Under the pieces are notes generated by a model. That model made no database searches and was not told where the DNA came from. It was given only the letters and a program-made list of their open reading frames with translations. Below, piece by piece: positions 8,094 to 14,789 of a DNA stretch of 33,578 nt. How positions within the stretch are numbered: position 1 is the first letter of the stretch; each line of letters begins with the position of its first letter. The stretch spans positions 1-33,578 of the forward strand of contig VRUD01000048.1 of the NCBI GenBank assembly GCA_019456305.1, given 5' to 3'. Both the position numbers and the translations under genes were made by a program. Source of the stretch: Cytophagales bacterium (GTDB taxonomy: Bacteria > Bacteroidota > Bacteroidia > Cytophagales > VRUD01).

Positions 8094-8196
8094 AACGATG
8101 CCATCGCTAAAAACCAATATATTTAACAACATCATTGCTTAAAACAACAGCAGTATAATTAATTGATAGTTAACTAAATAAAGCGATGGCATCGTT
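8094..8196. repeat. 15-bp inverted pair AACGATGCCATCGCT / AGCGATGGCATCGTT
   Basis: The segment 8094-8108 is the exact reverse complement of 8182-8196. Each arm is itself nearly palindromic (CGATG and CATCG around the centre). The spacing is 73 bp of AT-rich DNA between divergent genes. Confidence 0.75.
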
Positions 8197-8389
8197 AATT
8201 GACACCTGATATAACTATAGTATTGGTTTGTCCATCTTATGGTATAAAGCCCGGAACTGCAAACTAAAAAACTATAACCAGAAACTATCAAACCATAACC
8301 AATAACTAAAAACTAAAAACCAACTTAGAATTGTCTTAGAAATAAATAATTTATCCAACGTAGTGATAATAATTTACAAATTTACAAAT

Positions 8390-8397
8390 ACTTTTGC
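8390..8397 (+). promoter_or_regulatory. Possible Bacteroidota -7 element (TACTTTTG) for ksgA
   Basis: TACTTTTG matches TAnnTTTG. No clear TTTG is seen at the expected distance upstream, so support is partial. It lies 82 bp before the ksgA start. Confidence 0.35.
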
Positions 8398-8411
8398 ATA
8401 TATCTTCTACA

Positions 8412-8453
8412 ATCTGTGCCTGCCCAGATTTCTCGGTGGTGATCTGCGGTTAA
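8412..8453. repeat. ATCTGTGCCTGCC...TCTCGGTGGT repeat, copy 2
   Basis: About 90% identical to 6302-6343. The following AAAAAATCTATGTGATCTGTG (8460-8480) resembles the AAAAATCTGTGTAATCTGTG stretch at about 21888-21907, so repeat DNA appears to extend into the ksgA GTG start. Confidence 0.7.
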
Positions 8454-8478
8454 GCTATTTAAAAAATCTATGTGATCT

Positions 8479-9390
8479 GTGTTACCAATAAAACCCAAAA
8501 AGCGTTTCGGTCAACATTTTTTAGTTGATAAAAATATTGCTTCGAAAATTGTAAATCAACTCACACTGCATTGTGAATATGATACAGTTCTGGAGATAGG
8601 TCCGGGCTTGGGTATACTGACCGAATATCTCTTGCGTCATCCTGAATATAAGACTTTTGTCATAGAAATTGATCCTGAATTAACGAAATATCTAATGGAG
8701 CGTTTTAAAACAAATCCGAAATTCGAAATTCTAAACTCGAAACTCGAAATTCGAAACTCGAAATCCGAAATTCGAAACAAATCCAATATCCAATATCCAA
8801 TATCCAGTATCCGAATTTTAGAGGGTGATTTTTTGAAATTAGACCTTTCATCTGTTTTTAAAGAAAATCTGGCTGTAATTGGAAACTTTCCTTACAATAT
8901 ATCTTCGCAAATATTTTTTAAGATATTAGAGCACCGGGAAAAAATTGTTGAAGCGGTTTGTATGCTGCAGAAAGAGGTTGCGCAGCGTATTGCATCCAAG
9001 CCAGGGAATAAACAATATGGAATACTAAGCGTGTTGCTCCAGGCTTTTTATGATGTTGAATTACTTTTTGACGTCAATGAACATGTTTTTGAACCAAAGC
9101 CAAAAGTAAAATCTGCAGTTATACGATTAAGAAGAAATGTAGGACGGATTGGTAATCCGTTGAACCTGCAATGTGATGAGAAACTTTTTTTCAAAGTAGT
9201 AAAACAAGGATTCCAAAATCGGAGAAAAACATTGCGAAACGCTTTAAAAAGACTAATTTTGCCAGCTAATACATCCCGAGTACTGGGGACTGATATTTTG
9301 AATAAGAGGGCTGAGCAGTTGTCAGTAAATGAATTTATTGAATTAACGAATGAAATTCAAATTAACCAAAGAGTTTATAACGGAAGTTGA
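8479..9390 (+). CDS. rsmA: 16S rRNA (adenine1518/1519-N6) dimethyltransferase, with in-frame repeat insertion
   Basis: KsgA/RsmA dimethylates two adjacent adenines near the 3' end of 16S rRNA late in 30S assembly. Motifs in order: KKRFGQHFLVDKNIA; SAM-binding VLEIGPGLGILTEYLL; acidic EIDPEL; EGDFLKLDL; catalytic NFPYNIS (about 136-142); MLQKEVAQRI; and KPKVKSAVIRL. The 303 residues exceed the usual 255-270 because residues about 77-111 (KLEIRNSKSEIRNKSNIQYP region) are a translated tandem repeat between the acidic motif and GDFL. The start is GTG at 8479; the frame has no upstream ATG, and the start codon lies in repeat-like DNA. The 3' end overlaps mgtE by 41 bp. Identity is certain; full activity is inferred from intact motifs. 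Confidence 0.95.
   Translation: MLPIKPKKRFGQHFLVDKNIASKIVNQLTLHCEYDTVLEIGPGLGILTEYLLRHPEYKTFVIEIDPELTKYLMERFKTNPKFEILNSKLEIRNSKSEIRNKSNIQYPISSIRILEGDFLKLDLSSVFKENLAVIGNFPYNISSQIFFKILEHREKIVEAVCMLQKEVAQRIASKPGNKQYGILSVLLQAFYDVELLFDVNEHVFEPKPKVKSAVIRLRRNVGRIGNPLNLQCDEKLFFKVVKQGFQNRRKTLRNALKRLILPANTSRVLGTDILNKRAEQLSVNEFIELTNEIQINQRVYNGS
8711..8813 (+). repeat. Tandem TTCGAAATTC / CCAATAT repeat inside ksgA
   Basis: Roughly seven imperfect copies of a CTCGAAA or TTCGAAATT unit are followed by about four of ATCCAAT. The total length preserves the reading frame and adds about 34 codons. Similar AT-rich TTCAAAATCCCAA arrays lie in non-coding DNA at 33439-33555. Confidence 0.85.
9274..9290. repeat. 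Degenerate TCCCGAGTACTGGGGAC copy in ksgA
   Basis: TCCCGAGTACTGGGGA differs from the palindrome core TCCCGAGTACTCGGGA at one position. It is read as Ser-Arg-Val-Leu-Gly, the same frame as in accB (Ser-Arg-Val-Leu). Confidence 0.65.
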
Positions 9391-10702
9391 AGAAGCAATC
9401 GAAAGAGATGATGCTGATTTTGTAAAGCGGTGCTTTATCAGGATGCATGCTGCTGATATAACTTCTGTTTTACATGAGCTTGATACAAACCAGTCAAAAT
9501 ATGTACTTGATCTGATAGATATAGAAATTGGTGCCGAAATAATCAGCGATCTTGAAGAAGAACCAAGGAAAAGATTTTTAAAAGGTTTCTCATCAGAAGA
9601 GATTGCCAAATACATTAATTTTATCGATTCTGATGACGCTGTTGATATACTTAATGAACAACCGGTAAAAACCAGGGAAGAAGTTATAGCCCTTACTGAA
9701 GATGAAGAAAAAGCCGAACATATATTAAACCTGTTGCATTATGATGAAGATTGTGCAGGAGGGTTGATGGCAGTGGAGCTTATAAAGGCGAAAGCAGATT
9801 GGACGGTGCTTCAATGTATCAATGAAATACGAAGGCAGGCAAAAAAAGTTGAAAAGTTTTATTCGGTATATGTGGTTGATAACAACGACCGCCTCGTTGG
9901 CAGGGTCTCTATAAAGAATATTCTTCTTGATGATGATGATACTAAAATTGCTGATCTATGCAAAGATGAAGTCATTTCCGTGGAAACATACAGGGATGCC
10001 AATGAAGTTGCTGCAATTATGCAAAAATATGACCTGGAAGCTATCCCGGTTGTAAATGTTCAGGGCAAGCTGTTGGGGAGAATTACTATTGATGACGTAA
10101 TAGATGTGATTACCGAACAAGCAGAATCTGAAAGGCAACTGATGTCTGGGATTTCCGAAAATGTAGAAGAAGACAGCAGTATTTGGAAGCTTTCCCGTGC
10201 AAGATTACCCTGGTTGATCATCGGGATCGTTGGCGGCTTGCTATGTGCAAAAATTATTGGTTTGTTTGAAAAGGATCTGATCGTTATTCCTGCCATGGCA
10301 TTCTTTATTCCTTTAATTATAGCTACGGGTGGCAATGTAGGAGTACAATCTTCCTCATTAGTAGTACAAAGTTTGGCCAGTAAGACAGTTGTGCTGGATA
10401 ATATTTTACAGCGTTTGTTGAAATCATTGCTTGTGGCTTGTATTAACGGAATTGTTATTTCAGGATTAGTTTTTGCATTAAATGCGTATATAGTTCTGGA
10501 CATTAAATTGGCTTTGGTCGTTTCAACAGCCTTATTTGCTGTCGTGATACTTGCTTCTTTTATGGGAACTATTACACCAATAGTTTTAGATAAACTAAAT
10601 ATAAATCCTGCATTAGCTTCCGGCCCATTCATCACAACGGTAATTGATCTGTTAGGCCTGGCTGTTTATTTTGTGCTGGCACATTTGCTCTATAACGTAT
10701 AA
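9350..10702 (+). CDS. mgtE: Magnesium transporter MgtE
   Basis: MgtE is a homodimeric Mg2+ channel of the inner membrane gated by cytosolic Mg2+. The 450 residues show an acidic helical N-domain (about 1-130, with AADITSVLHELD, EEPRKRFLKGF and DAVDILNEQP), two CBS domains (about 135-260, ending GRITIDDVIDVITEQAESERQLMSG), a plug helix, and five membrane segments from about residue 285. The pore signature ATGGNVGVQSSSLVVQSLA and the late PxxxxGPFITTVIDLLGLAVYF are present. It starts inside ksgA (41-bp overlap), implying translational coupling. Very secure. Confidence 0.96.
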   Translation: MKFKLTKEFITEVEEAIERDDADFVKRCFIRMHAADITSVLHELDTNQSKYVLDLIDIEIGAEIISDLEEEPRKRFLKGFSSEEIAKYINFIDSDDAVDILNEQPVKTREEVIALTEDEEKAEHILNLLHYDEDCAGGLMAVELIKAKADWTVLQCINEIRRQAKKVEKFYSVYVVDNNDRLVGRVSIKNILLDDDDTKIADLCKDEVISVETYRDANEVAAIMQKYDLEAIPVVNVQGKLLGRITIDDVIDVITEQAESERQLMSGISENVEEDSSIWKLSRARLPWLIIGIVGGLLCAKIIGLFEKDLIVIPAMAFFIPLIIATGGNVGVQSSSLVVQSLASKTVVLDNILQRLLKSLLVACINGIVISGLVFALNAYIVLDIKLALVVSTALFAVVILASFMGTITPIVLDKLNINPALASGPFITTVIDLLGLAVYFVLAHLLYNV

Positions 10703-10770
10703 GCGCATAGCGCACAGCGCATAGCGCATGGCATCTCCCGCCATGCGCCATGCACTATGCTCCCCGCTCC
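10703..10770. repeat. GCGCATAGCGCATGGC repeat with inverted half
   Basis: GCGCATAGCGCACAGCGCATAGCGCATGGC is followed after a few bases by CGCCATGCGCCATGCACTATGC. The two halves are complementary and can form a stem. The block fills the whole mgtE-peptidase gap. Confidence 0.85.
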
Positions 10771-12006
10771 ATGGCAAAAGATCACCATATCCACACCTTC
10801 CCAAACGGCATCAGGATTGTCTATAAGCAAGTTCCCCACACCAGGATTGCACATTGCGGTATTATGCTGGATGTGGGCAGTCGTGATGAGTCAGCAGGCC
10901 AGCAAGGCATTGCACATTTCTGGGAGCATATGGCTTTTAAAGGTACAAAGACACGTAAGGCCTTTTATATCATCAATGAAATTGAATCGGTTGGCGGTGA
11001 ACTGAACGCTTATACCACAAAAGAAAAGGTTTGCTTTTATGCCTCTGTTTTGGATAAACATTATGAAAAAGCATTGGATATACTAAGGGATATAACTTTT
11101 AATCCCATCTTTCCTGAAAAAGAAATAAATAAGGAACGCGGGGTGATCCTGGAAGAAATGGCAATGAACTTTGACTCTCCTGAAATAGCCATCCAGGATG
11201 ATTTTGACAGTATTGTTTTTAACGGGCATCCACTGGGCAGTAATATTTTAGGTACCCGGAAAAATATCAAAACTTTTAAAAAAAATGATTTTCAGAATTT
11301 CATTCAAAATAATATTAATACTGGAAAACTGATCTTTTCTTCTGTTGGAAGTCTTCCTTTTAAAAAAGTTAAAGATTTAGCCGAAAAATATTTGAAAGAC
11401 ATTACCGCACAAAACGGCTATACAAAAAGAGAAGCTTTTAATAATTATAACCCTAAAAATCTTACAAAAAAAAGAGTCATTTCACAGGCACATTGCATGA
11501 TCGGCTGCACAGCTTATGAAACAGCCAATGAAAAACGAATACCTTTTTATCTGCTTGTAAATTTGCTTGGTGGTACAGGTATGAACTCAAGGCTTAACCT
11601 TGTATTAAGAGAAAAATACAGTTTTGTCTATATCGTAGAAGCAAATTATTCATCTTTTACTGATACAGGGCTTTTCGGGATCTATTTTGGAACAGAGAAG
11701 AGCCATCTTAAAAAGAGCATTTCCTTAGTATTAAAAGAAATTAGAAAGCTCAAGGAAAAGCCATTGGGGAAAATCCAGCTATACCGTGCTAAAGAACAAT
11801 TTTTGGGGCAACTTGCAATGGCTCAGGAAAGCAACATAAGCACTACGCTAATGATGGGAAGAAGCCTGCTTGATCTGGATAGAATTGACAGCTTAAATGA
11901 AAATTTTGCCAAAATAAAACGTATAACTTCCAGGCAGTTGCAGGATATTGCTAATGAAATATTTGTTGAGGATAAATTGAGTTATATGACTTATTTGCCT
12001 GAATAA
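10771..12006 (+). CDS. M16 family zinc peptidase (pitrilysin / processing-peptidase-like)
   Basis: The start was placed at the ATG at 10771 (MAKDHHIHTFPNGIRIVYKQ), because the seven residues upstream in the open frame only translate the GCGCAT repeat. The product is 411 residues. The inverted zinc motif HxxEH is seen as HFWEH (His49, Glu52, His53), followed by MAFKGTKTRKAFYIINEIESVGGELNAYTTKEKVCFYA, as in bacterial peptidases similar to the mitochondrial processing beta subunit. The C-terminal half has GGTGMNSRLNLVLREKYSFVYIVEANYSSF, the usual second M16 domain. This is a single-polypeptide small M16B type, likely cytoplasmic since no signal peptide is seen. Substrate unknown. Confidence 0.92.
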   Translation: MAKDHHIHTFPNGIRIVYKQVPHTRIAHCGIMLDVGSRDESAGQQGIAHFWEHMAFKGTKTRKAFYIINEIESVGGELNAYTTKEKVCFYASVLDKHYEKALDILRDITFNPIFPEKEINKERGVILEEMAMNFDSPEIAIQDDFDSIVFNGHPLGSNILGTRKNIKTFKKNDFQNFIQNNINTGKLIFSSVGSLPFKKVKDLAEKYLKDITAQNGYTKREAFNNYNPKNLTKKRVISQAHCMIGCTAYETANEKRIPFYLLVNLLGGTGMNSRLNLVLREKYSFVYIVEANYSSFTDTGLFGIYFGTEKSHLKKSISLVLKEIRKLKEKPLGKIQLYRAKEQFLGQLAMAQESNISTTLMMGRSLLDLDRIDSLNENFAKIKRITSRQLQDIANEIFVEDKLSYMTYLPE

Positions 12007-12163
12007 ATTCAGAGTTCAGAGCGCAGTGTTCAGAATTTAGAGTTTAGAGTTCAGTGTTAAAAAAAGAGATGTGGGGTCATAGTGTAAATTGTCAGTCTTA
12101 CTTTAATCCCGAGTACTCGGGATTGAAATTTCTAATTCGTAATTCATAAATCGTGAATAAAAA
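12007..12163. repeat. Gap with GTTCAGAG repeats and the second 20-bp palindrome
   Basis: Imperfect units of TTCAGAG, TTTAGAG and GTTCAG at 12009-12058 are followed by the perfect palindrome AATCCCGAGTACTCGGGATT at 12105-12124. I see no gene. Confidence 0.75.
12105..12124. repeat. Perfect 20-bp palindrome, second copy
   Basis: Identical to 2879-2898. It lies 40 bp upstream of the O-methyltransferase start. Confidence 0.8.
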
Positions 12164-12817
12164 ATGGACTTTTTAGACAAAGAATTAACCGAGTATGCAG
12201 TGGCCCATACCACCCCCGAAACTGATATTCTGAAAGAAATAAACCGGGAAACAAACGCGAAGATCTTATACCCCCAGATGCTCGCAGGGCATTTGCAGGG
12301 ACAGGTACTAACAATGTTCTCACAGATGATCAAACCCAAACAAATACTCGAAATAGGAACTTACACAGGGTATTCTGCAATCTGTCTGGCAAAAGGATTA
12401 GTAAAAGGTGGTATGCTGCACACTATTGAGATCAATAATGAATTAGAAGAGATGATAAAGCAATATTTTAAAAAATGTGGATTGGACGATAGAATAAAAC
12501 TCCATATCGGAAATGCAATAGACATAATTCCGGAAATAACTCACCCATTAAGTAAGTTAGACCTTGTATATATTGATGCTGACAAAATAAACTATAAAAA
12601 TTATTTCGATCTTGTGTTTGATAAAGTAAGCAGTGATGGCATTATTATTGCTGATAACGCACTATGGAGCGGAAAGGTACTGGCAAAGCATGGCGAAAAA
12701 ATTGATGAAGATACCCAAGCTATTATTAATTTTAATAACGAAGTACAGAATGATCCACGGGTTGAAAATGTGTTGCTACCTGTCAGGGATGGTTTGATGA
12801 TCATCAGAAAGAAGTGA
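12164..12817 (+). CDS. Class I SAM-dependent O-methyltransferase (caffeoyl-CoA/catechol type)
   Basis: The 217 residues carry the COMT-like Rossmann motifs: ILEIGTYTGYSAICLAKGL (motif I), HTIEINNELEEM, metal and acceptor-site DLVYIDADKINYKNYFD, and IIADNALWSGKV with the Asp-Asn pair used for divalent metal binding in this family. The C-terminus, LLPVRDGLMIIRKK, is typical of the bacterial members. Such enzymes methylate catechol-like hydroxyls with SAM, but the physiological substrate cannot be read from sequence. It is flanked by a repeat-rich gap upstream and an ECF sigma promoter downstream. Confidence 0.92.
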   Translation: MDFLDKELTEYAVAHTTPETDILKEINRETNAKILYPQMLAGHLQGQVLTMFSQMIKPKQILEIGTYTGYSAICLAKGLVKGGMLHTIEINNELEEMIKQYFKKCGLDDRIKLHIGNAIDIIPEITHPLSKLDLVYIDADKINYKNYFDLVFDKVSSDGIIIADNALWSGKVLAKHGEKIDEDTQAIINFNNEVQNDPRVENVLLPVRDGLMIIRKK

Positions 12818-12842
12818 TAAACAAAATTAATTTGAACAAAAA

Positions 12843-12874
12843 TTTGCATTTCTCGTAAAAAGTTAATATGTTTG
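12843..12874 (+). promoter_or_regulatory. Bacteroidota-type promoter for the ECF sigma gene
   Basis: TTTG at 12843-12846 and TATGTTTG at 12867-12874 match the -33 TTTG and -7 TAnnTTTG consensus, with 20 bp between them. Transcription would start near 12880, leaving a leader of about 60-75 nt before the sigma-factor start. Confidence 0.6.
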
Positions 12875-12941
12875 CAATTCAAAGATAATTCAAAACTCAA
12901 ATCCGAACGCAATATGATTTAGATTTTTACGTTTACCAAAT

Positions 12942-13553
12942 GTGACTTTCAAAATGAAAACGTATAAATTAAGTGACGCTGAACTAGTGTCTCAATACCG
13001 TAATGGTAGCGAAAGTGCGTTCGAACAGCTCGTTCATAGGCACAAATCCAGGATTTACACCACCATCTATTTAATTGTAAAAGATCGTTATGTTGCTGAA
13101 GATCTGTTGCAGGATACCTTTATTAAAACGATCCATACTATAAAATCCGGTAGTTATAATGAAGAAGGTAAGTTTTTACCATGGATAGCCCGTGTAGCTC
13201 ATAATCTGGCAATTGACCATTTTAGAAAAGAAAAACGCTATCCTGAAATTATTATGGAAGATGGCAGTAACGTATTTAATAGCCTGGCTTTTTCCGAAGA
13301 TTCCCCCGAATCAATTCGCATAAAGGACGAAACCCATGCCAAATTGAGAGAATTGATCCAGCTTCTTCCCGCTGCCCAAAAAGAAGTGCTTATTATGAGG
13401 CATTATGCGAAGATGAGCTTCCAGGAAATTGCAGAGGCTACAGGAGTAAGCATCAATACAGCGCTTGGAAGAATGCGTTATGCACTCATAAATCTCAGAA
13501 AGAAAATAACCAAAACTAATACCGCCTATGATAACAACTTTTACCCAACATGA
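12942..13553 (+). CDS. ECF-family RNA polymerase sigma factor
   Basis: The 203-residue protein contains sigma region 2 (SAFEQLVHRHKSRIYTTIYLIVKDRYVAEDLLQDTFIKTIHTI, then LPWIARVAHNLAIDHFRKEKR) and region 4 (ELIQLLPAAQKEVLIMRHYAKMSFQEIAEATGVSINTALGRMRYALINLRKKI). Region 3 is absent, as expected for ECF sigmas. Met5 (12954) is an equally plausible start. The next gene overlaps its 3' end by 26 bp, the arrangement often seen for a sigma and its regulator. A well-formed housekeeping-type promoter lies upstream, so basal expression is likely vegetative. The regulon is unknown. Confidence 0.94.
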   Translation: MTFKMKTYKLSDAELVSQYRNGSESAFEQLVHRHKSRIYTTIYLIVKDRYVAEDLLQDTFIKTIHTIKSGSYNEEGKFLPWIARVAHNLAIDHFRKEKRYPEIIMEDGSNVFNSLAFSEDSPESIRIKDETHAKLRELIQLLPAAQKEVLIMRHYAKMSFQEIAEATGVSINTALGRMRYALINLRKKITKTNTAYDNNFYPT

Positions 13554-13761
13554 CATTATCAGGTATGTTTACAATGAAACATCAGAAACAGAAAGTGAGC
13601 ATATCAAAAGTATTATTAGTTCAAATGCTGGTCAATCGGCCTTTTATAAGGATATTAAAAGCATGAAAGGAAGATTAGAAGCTCTGGAGAGAACACCATC
13701 TGAAAGGGTGATCAATAATATTTTAAATTACTCAAAATCGCTAAGTTTGAGTCTAAATTAA
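13528..13761 (+). CDS. Small protein overlapping the ECF sigma gene; candidate regulator
   Basis: A 77-residue acidic-helical protein (MITTFTQHDIIRYVYNETSETESEHIKSIIS at the start) without a membrane segment, cysteines or a zinc motif. The start of the pattern, DIIRYVYNETSxxExxxI, resembles the beginning of zinc-free anti-sigma domains, in which a short N-terminal helical bundle binds sigma. The usual transmembrane segment is missing. The 26-bp overlap with the sigma gene and shared strand imply translational coupling. A role as a soluble anti-sigma or sigma-partner is inference from context. Confidence 0.7.
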   Translation: MITTFTQHDIIRYVYNETSETESEHIKSIISSNAGQSAFYKDIKSMKGRLEALERTPSERVINNILNYSKSLSLSLN

Positions 13762-13786
13762 AACCAGGCAAAACCCGTAATTTGTA

Positions 13787-13847
13787 GTGCCGGGTGTGTC
13801 CATCCGGCACGTCCTGTCGGGTGCCACGCCTACGGGTGGTCACCCGA
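13787..13847. repeat. Two consecutive GC-rich REP-like hairpins
   Basis: GTGCCGG (13787-13793) pairs with CCGGCAC (13804-13810), and is preceded by overlapping GTAG. The second hairpin has TCGGGTG (13817-13823) paired with CACCCGA (13841-13847), with an inner CCAC/GTGG continuing the stem. The GTAG-plus-hairpin layout recalls REP sequences. There is no T-run, so a terminator role is uncertain. Confidence 0.7.
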
Positions 13848-13883
13848 AGGGGGAGAAACACCTGACAGCACAAATAGGGATAT

Positions 13884-14522
13884 ATGACCAAAAAAGAGCG
13901 ATTTAAGCGTTTTCTTCACTATTTTACTGCTAATTTTCCACAGCCAACATCAGAACTTCATTATTCAAATCCTTATGAACTTTTAGTGGCAGTAATATTG
14001 AGCGCTCAATGTACCGACAAGCGCATCAACATGACTACCCCTGCCCTTTTTAAAAATTTCCCAACCCCAAAGCATTTTGCATCAGCCTCTTTTGATGAAC
14101 TCTTTCCTTATATCAAAAGTATTTCTTATCCGAACAATAAAACAAAGCATTTGATAAAAATGGCAAAAATGCTCGTGGAGAGGTATAACTCCGAAATACC
14201 GGCATCTGTTGATGAATTACAAAAACTCCCCGGTGTTGGCAGGAAAACGGCTCATGTAATAGCTTCCGTTTTACACAACCAACCTGTTATAGCGGTTGAT
14301 ACGCATGTGTTCAGGGTTTCAAAAAGACTGGGTCTGGCTGCTCAAAATGCTAACACCCCATTAGAAGTAGAAAAGCAATTAGTTAAATACATCCCTGAAA
14401 AACACATATCAAAAGCCTCGCACTGGCTTATTTTACATGGCCGGTACGTTTGCATGGCAAGAAAACCGAAATGCGAAACGTGTGGGATTAGGGGGTTTTG
14501 CAGATATTATGAAAAGAAATGA
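13884..14522 (+). CDS. nth: Endonuclease III (DNA glycosylase/AP lyase)
   Basis: Nth removes oxidised pyrimidines and nicks at abasic sites in base-excision repair. The 212 residues show the helix-hairpin-helix LPGVGRKTAHV with catalytic Lys121, and the catalytic Asp139 in VDTHVFRVSKRLGL. The C-terminal [4Fe-4S] cluster motif C-x6-C-x2-C-x5-C is made by Cys190, 197, 200 and 206. The N-terminal LSAQCTDKRIN is canonical. It runs alone after the sigma gene pair, from which REP-like hairpins separate it. Secure. Confidence 0.96.
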   Translation: MTKKERFKRFLHYFTANFPQPTSELHYSNPYELLVAVILSAQCTDKRINMTTPALFKNFPTPKHFASASFDELFPYIKSISYPNNKTKHLIKMAKMLVERYNSEIPASVDELQKLPGVGRKTAHVIASVLHNQPVIAVDTHVFRVSKRLGLAAQNANTPLEVEKQLVKYIPEKHISKASHWLILHGRYVCMARKPKCETCGIRGFCRYYEKK

Positions 14523-14789
14523 GAATATTATTTTATTATGATTGGTGAAAGAGTTGTACGTCTGTCCCATATTAACAGTCGGCAGTCCACAGTCGGCAGT
14601 TGGCAGTCGGCAGTCGGCAGTTGGCAGTCCACAGTCGGCAGTCCACAATCGGCATTCGGCAATTGTTTTTTGCTGACTGGGGACTGTAGATTGCCGACTG
14701 GAGACTGCCGATTTTATCAATTTCGTGTACATTTACAGAGCTAAGATACAGTTTAACACGCTATATTAAACTAAAGCCAAAATTAATTA
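14523..14789. repeat. CAGTCGGCAGTTGG tandem repeats between convergent nth and clpC
   Basis: About a dozen imperfect units of CAGTCGGCAGT, TTGGCAGT or CCACAGTCGGCA lie at 14576-14661. Inverted copies (TTGCCGACTGGAGACTGCCG) follow at 14691-14710, so the transcript of either strand can fold. Frames open here only translate the repeat. A weak AGTTTAA/TTAAACT inverted repeat is at about 14751-14772. Confidence 0.8.

Larger units (their letters stand above)
7972..8478. repeat. pdxA-ksgA divergent gap packed with repeats
   Basis: Contents from left to right: GTTTTTAGTTATTAGTTTTAG runs at 7977-8030; two AGGTGTCGGACACCT hairpins at 8030-8044 and 8061-8075; a perfect 15-bp inverted pair, AACGATGCCATCGCT at 8094-8108 and AGCGATGGCATCGTT at 8182-8196; the complementary AACTAAAAAC-type run at 8262-8324; and the ATCTGTGCCTGCC repeat at 8412-8453. 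I see no gene. A promoter candidate for ksgA is listed separately. Confidence 0.8.

Noticed and set aside
10060-10635. 191-residue minus-strand frame within mgtE
   Set aside because: Antisense shadow of a clearly real gene; no family features.
14433-14732. Open frames on both strands over the CAGTCGGCAG repeats
   Set aside because: Repetitive translation (ADCGLPTADCRL type) overlapping the end of nth. No start or context support.
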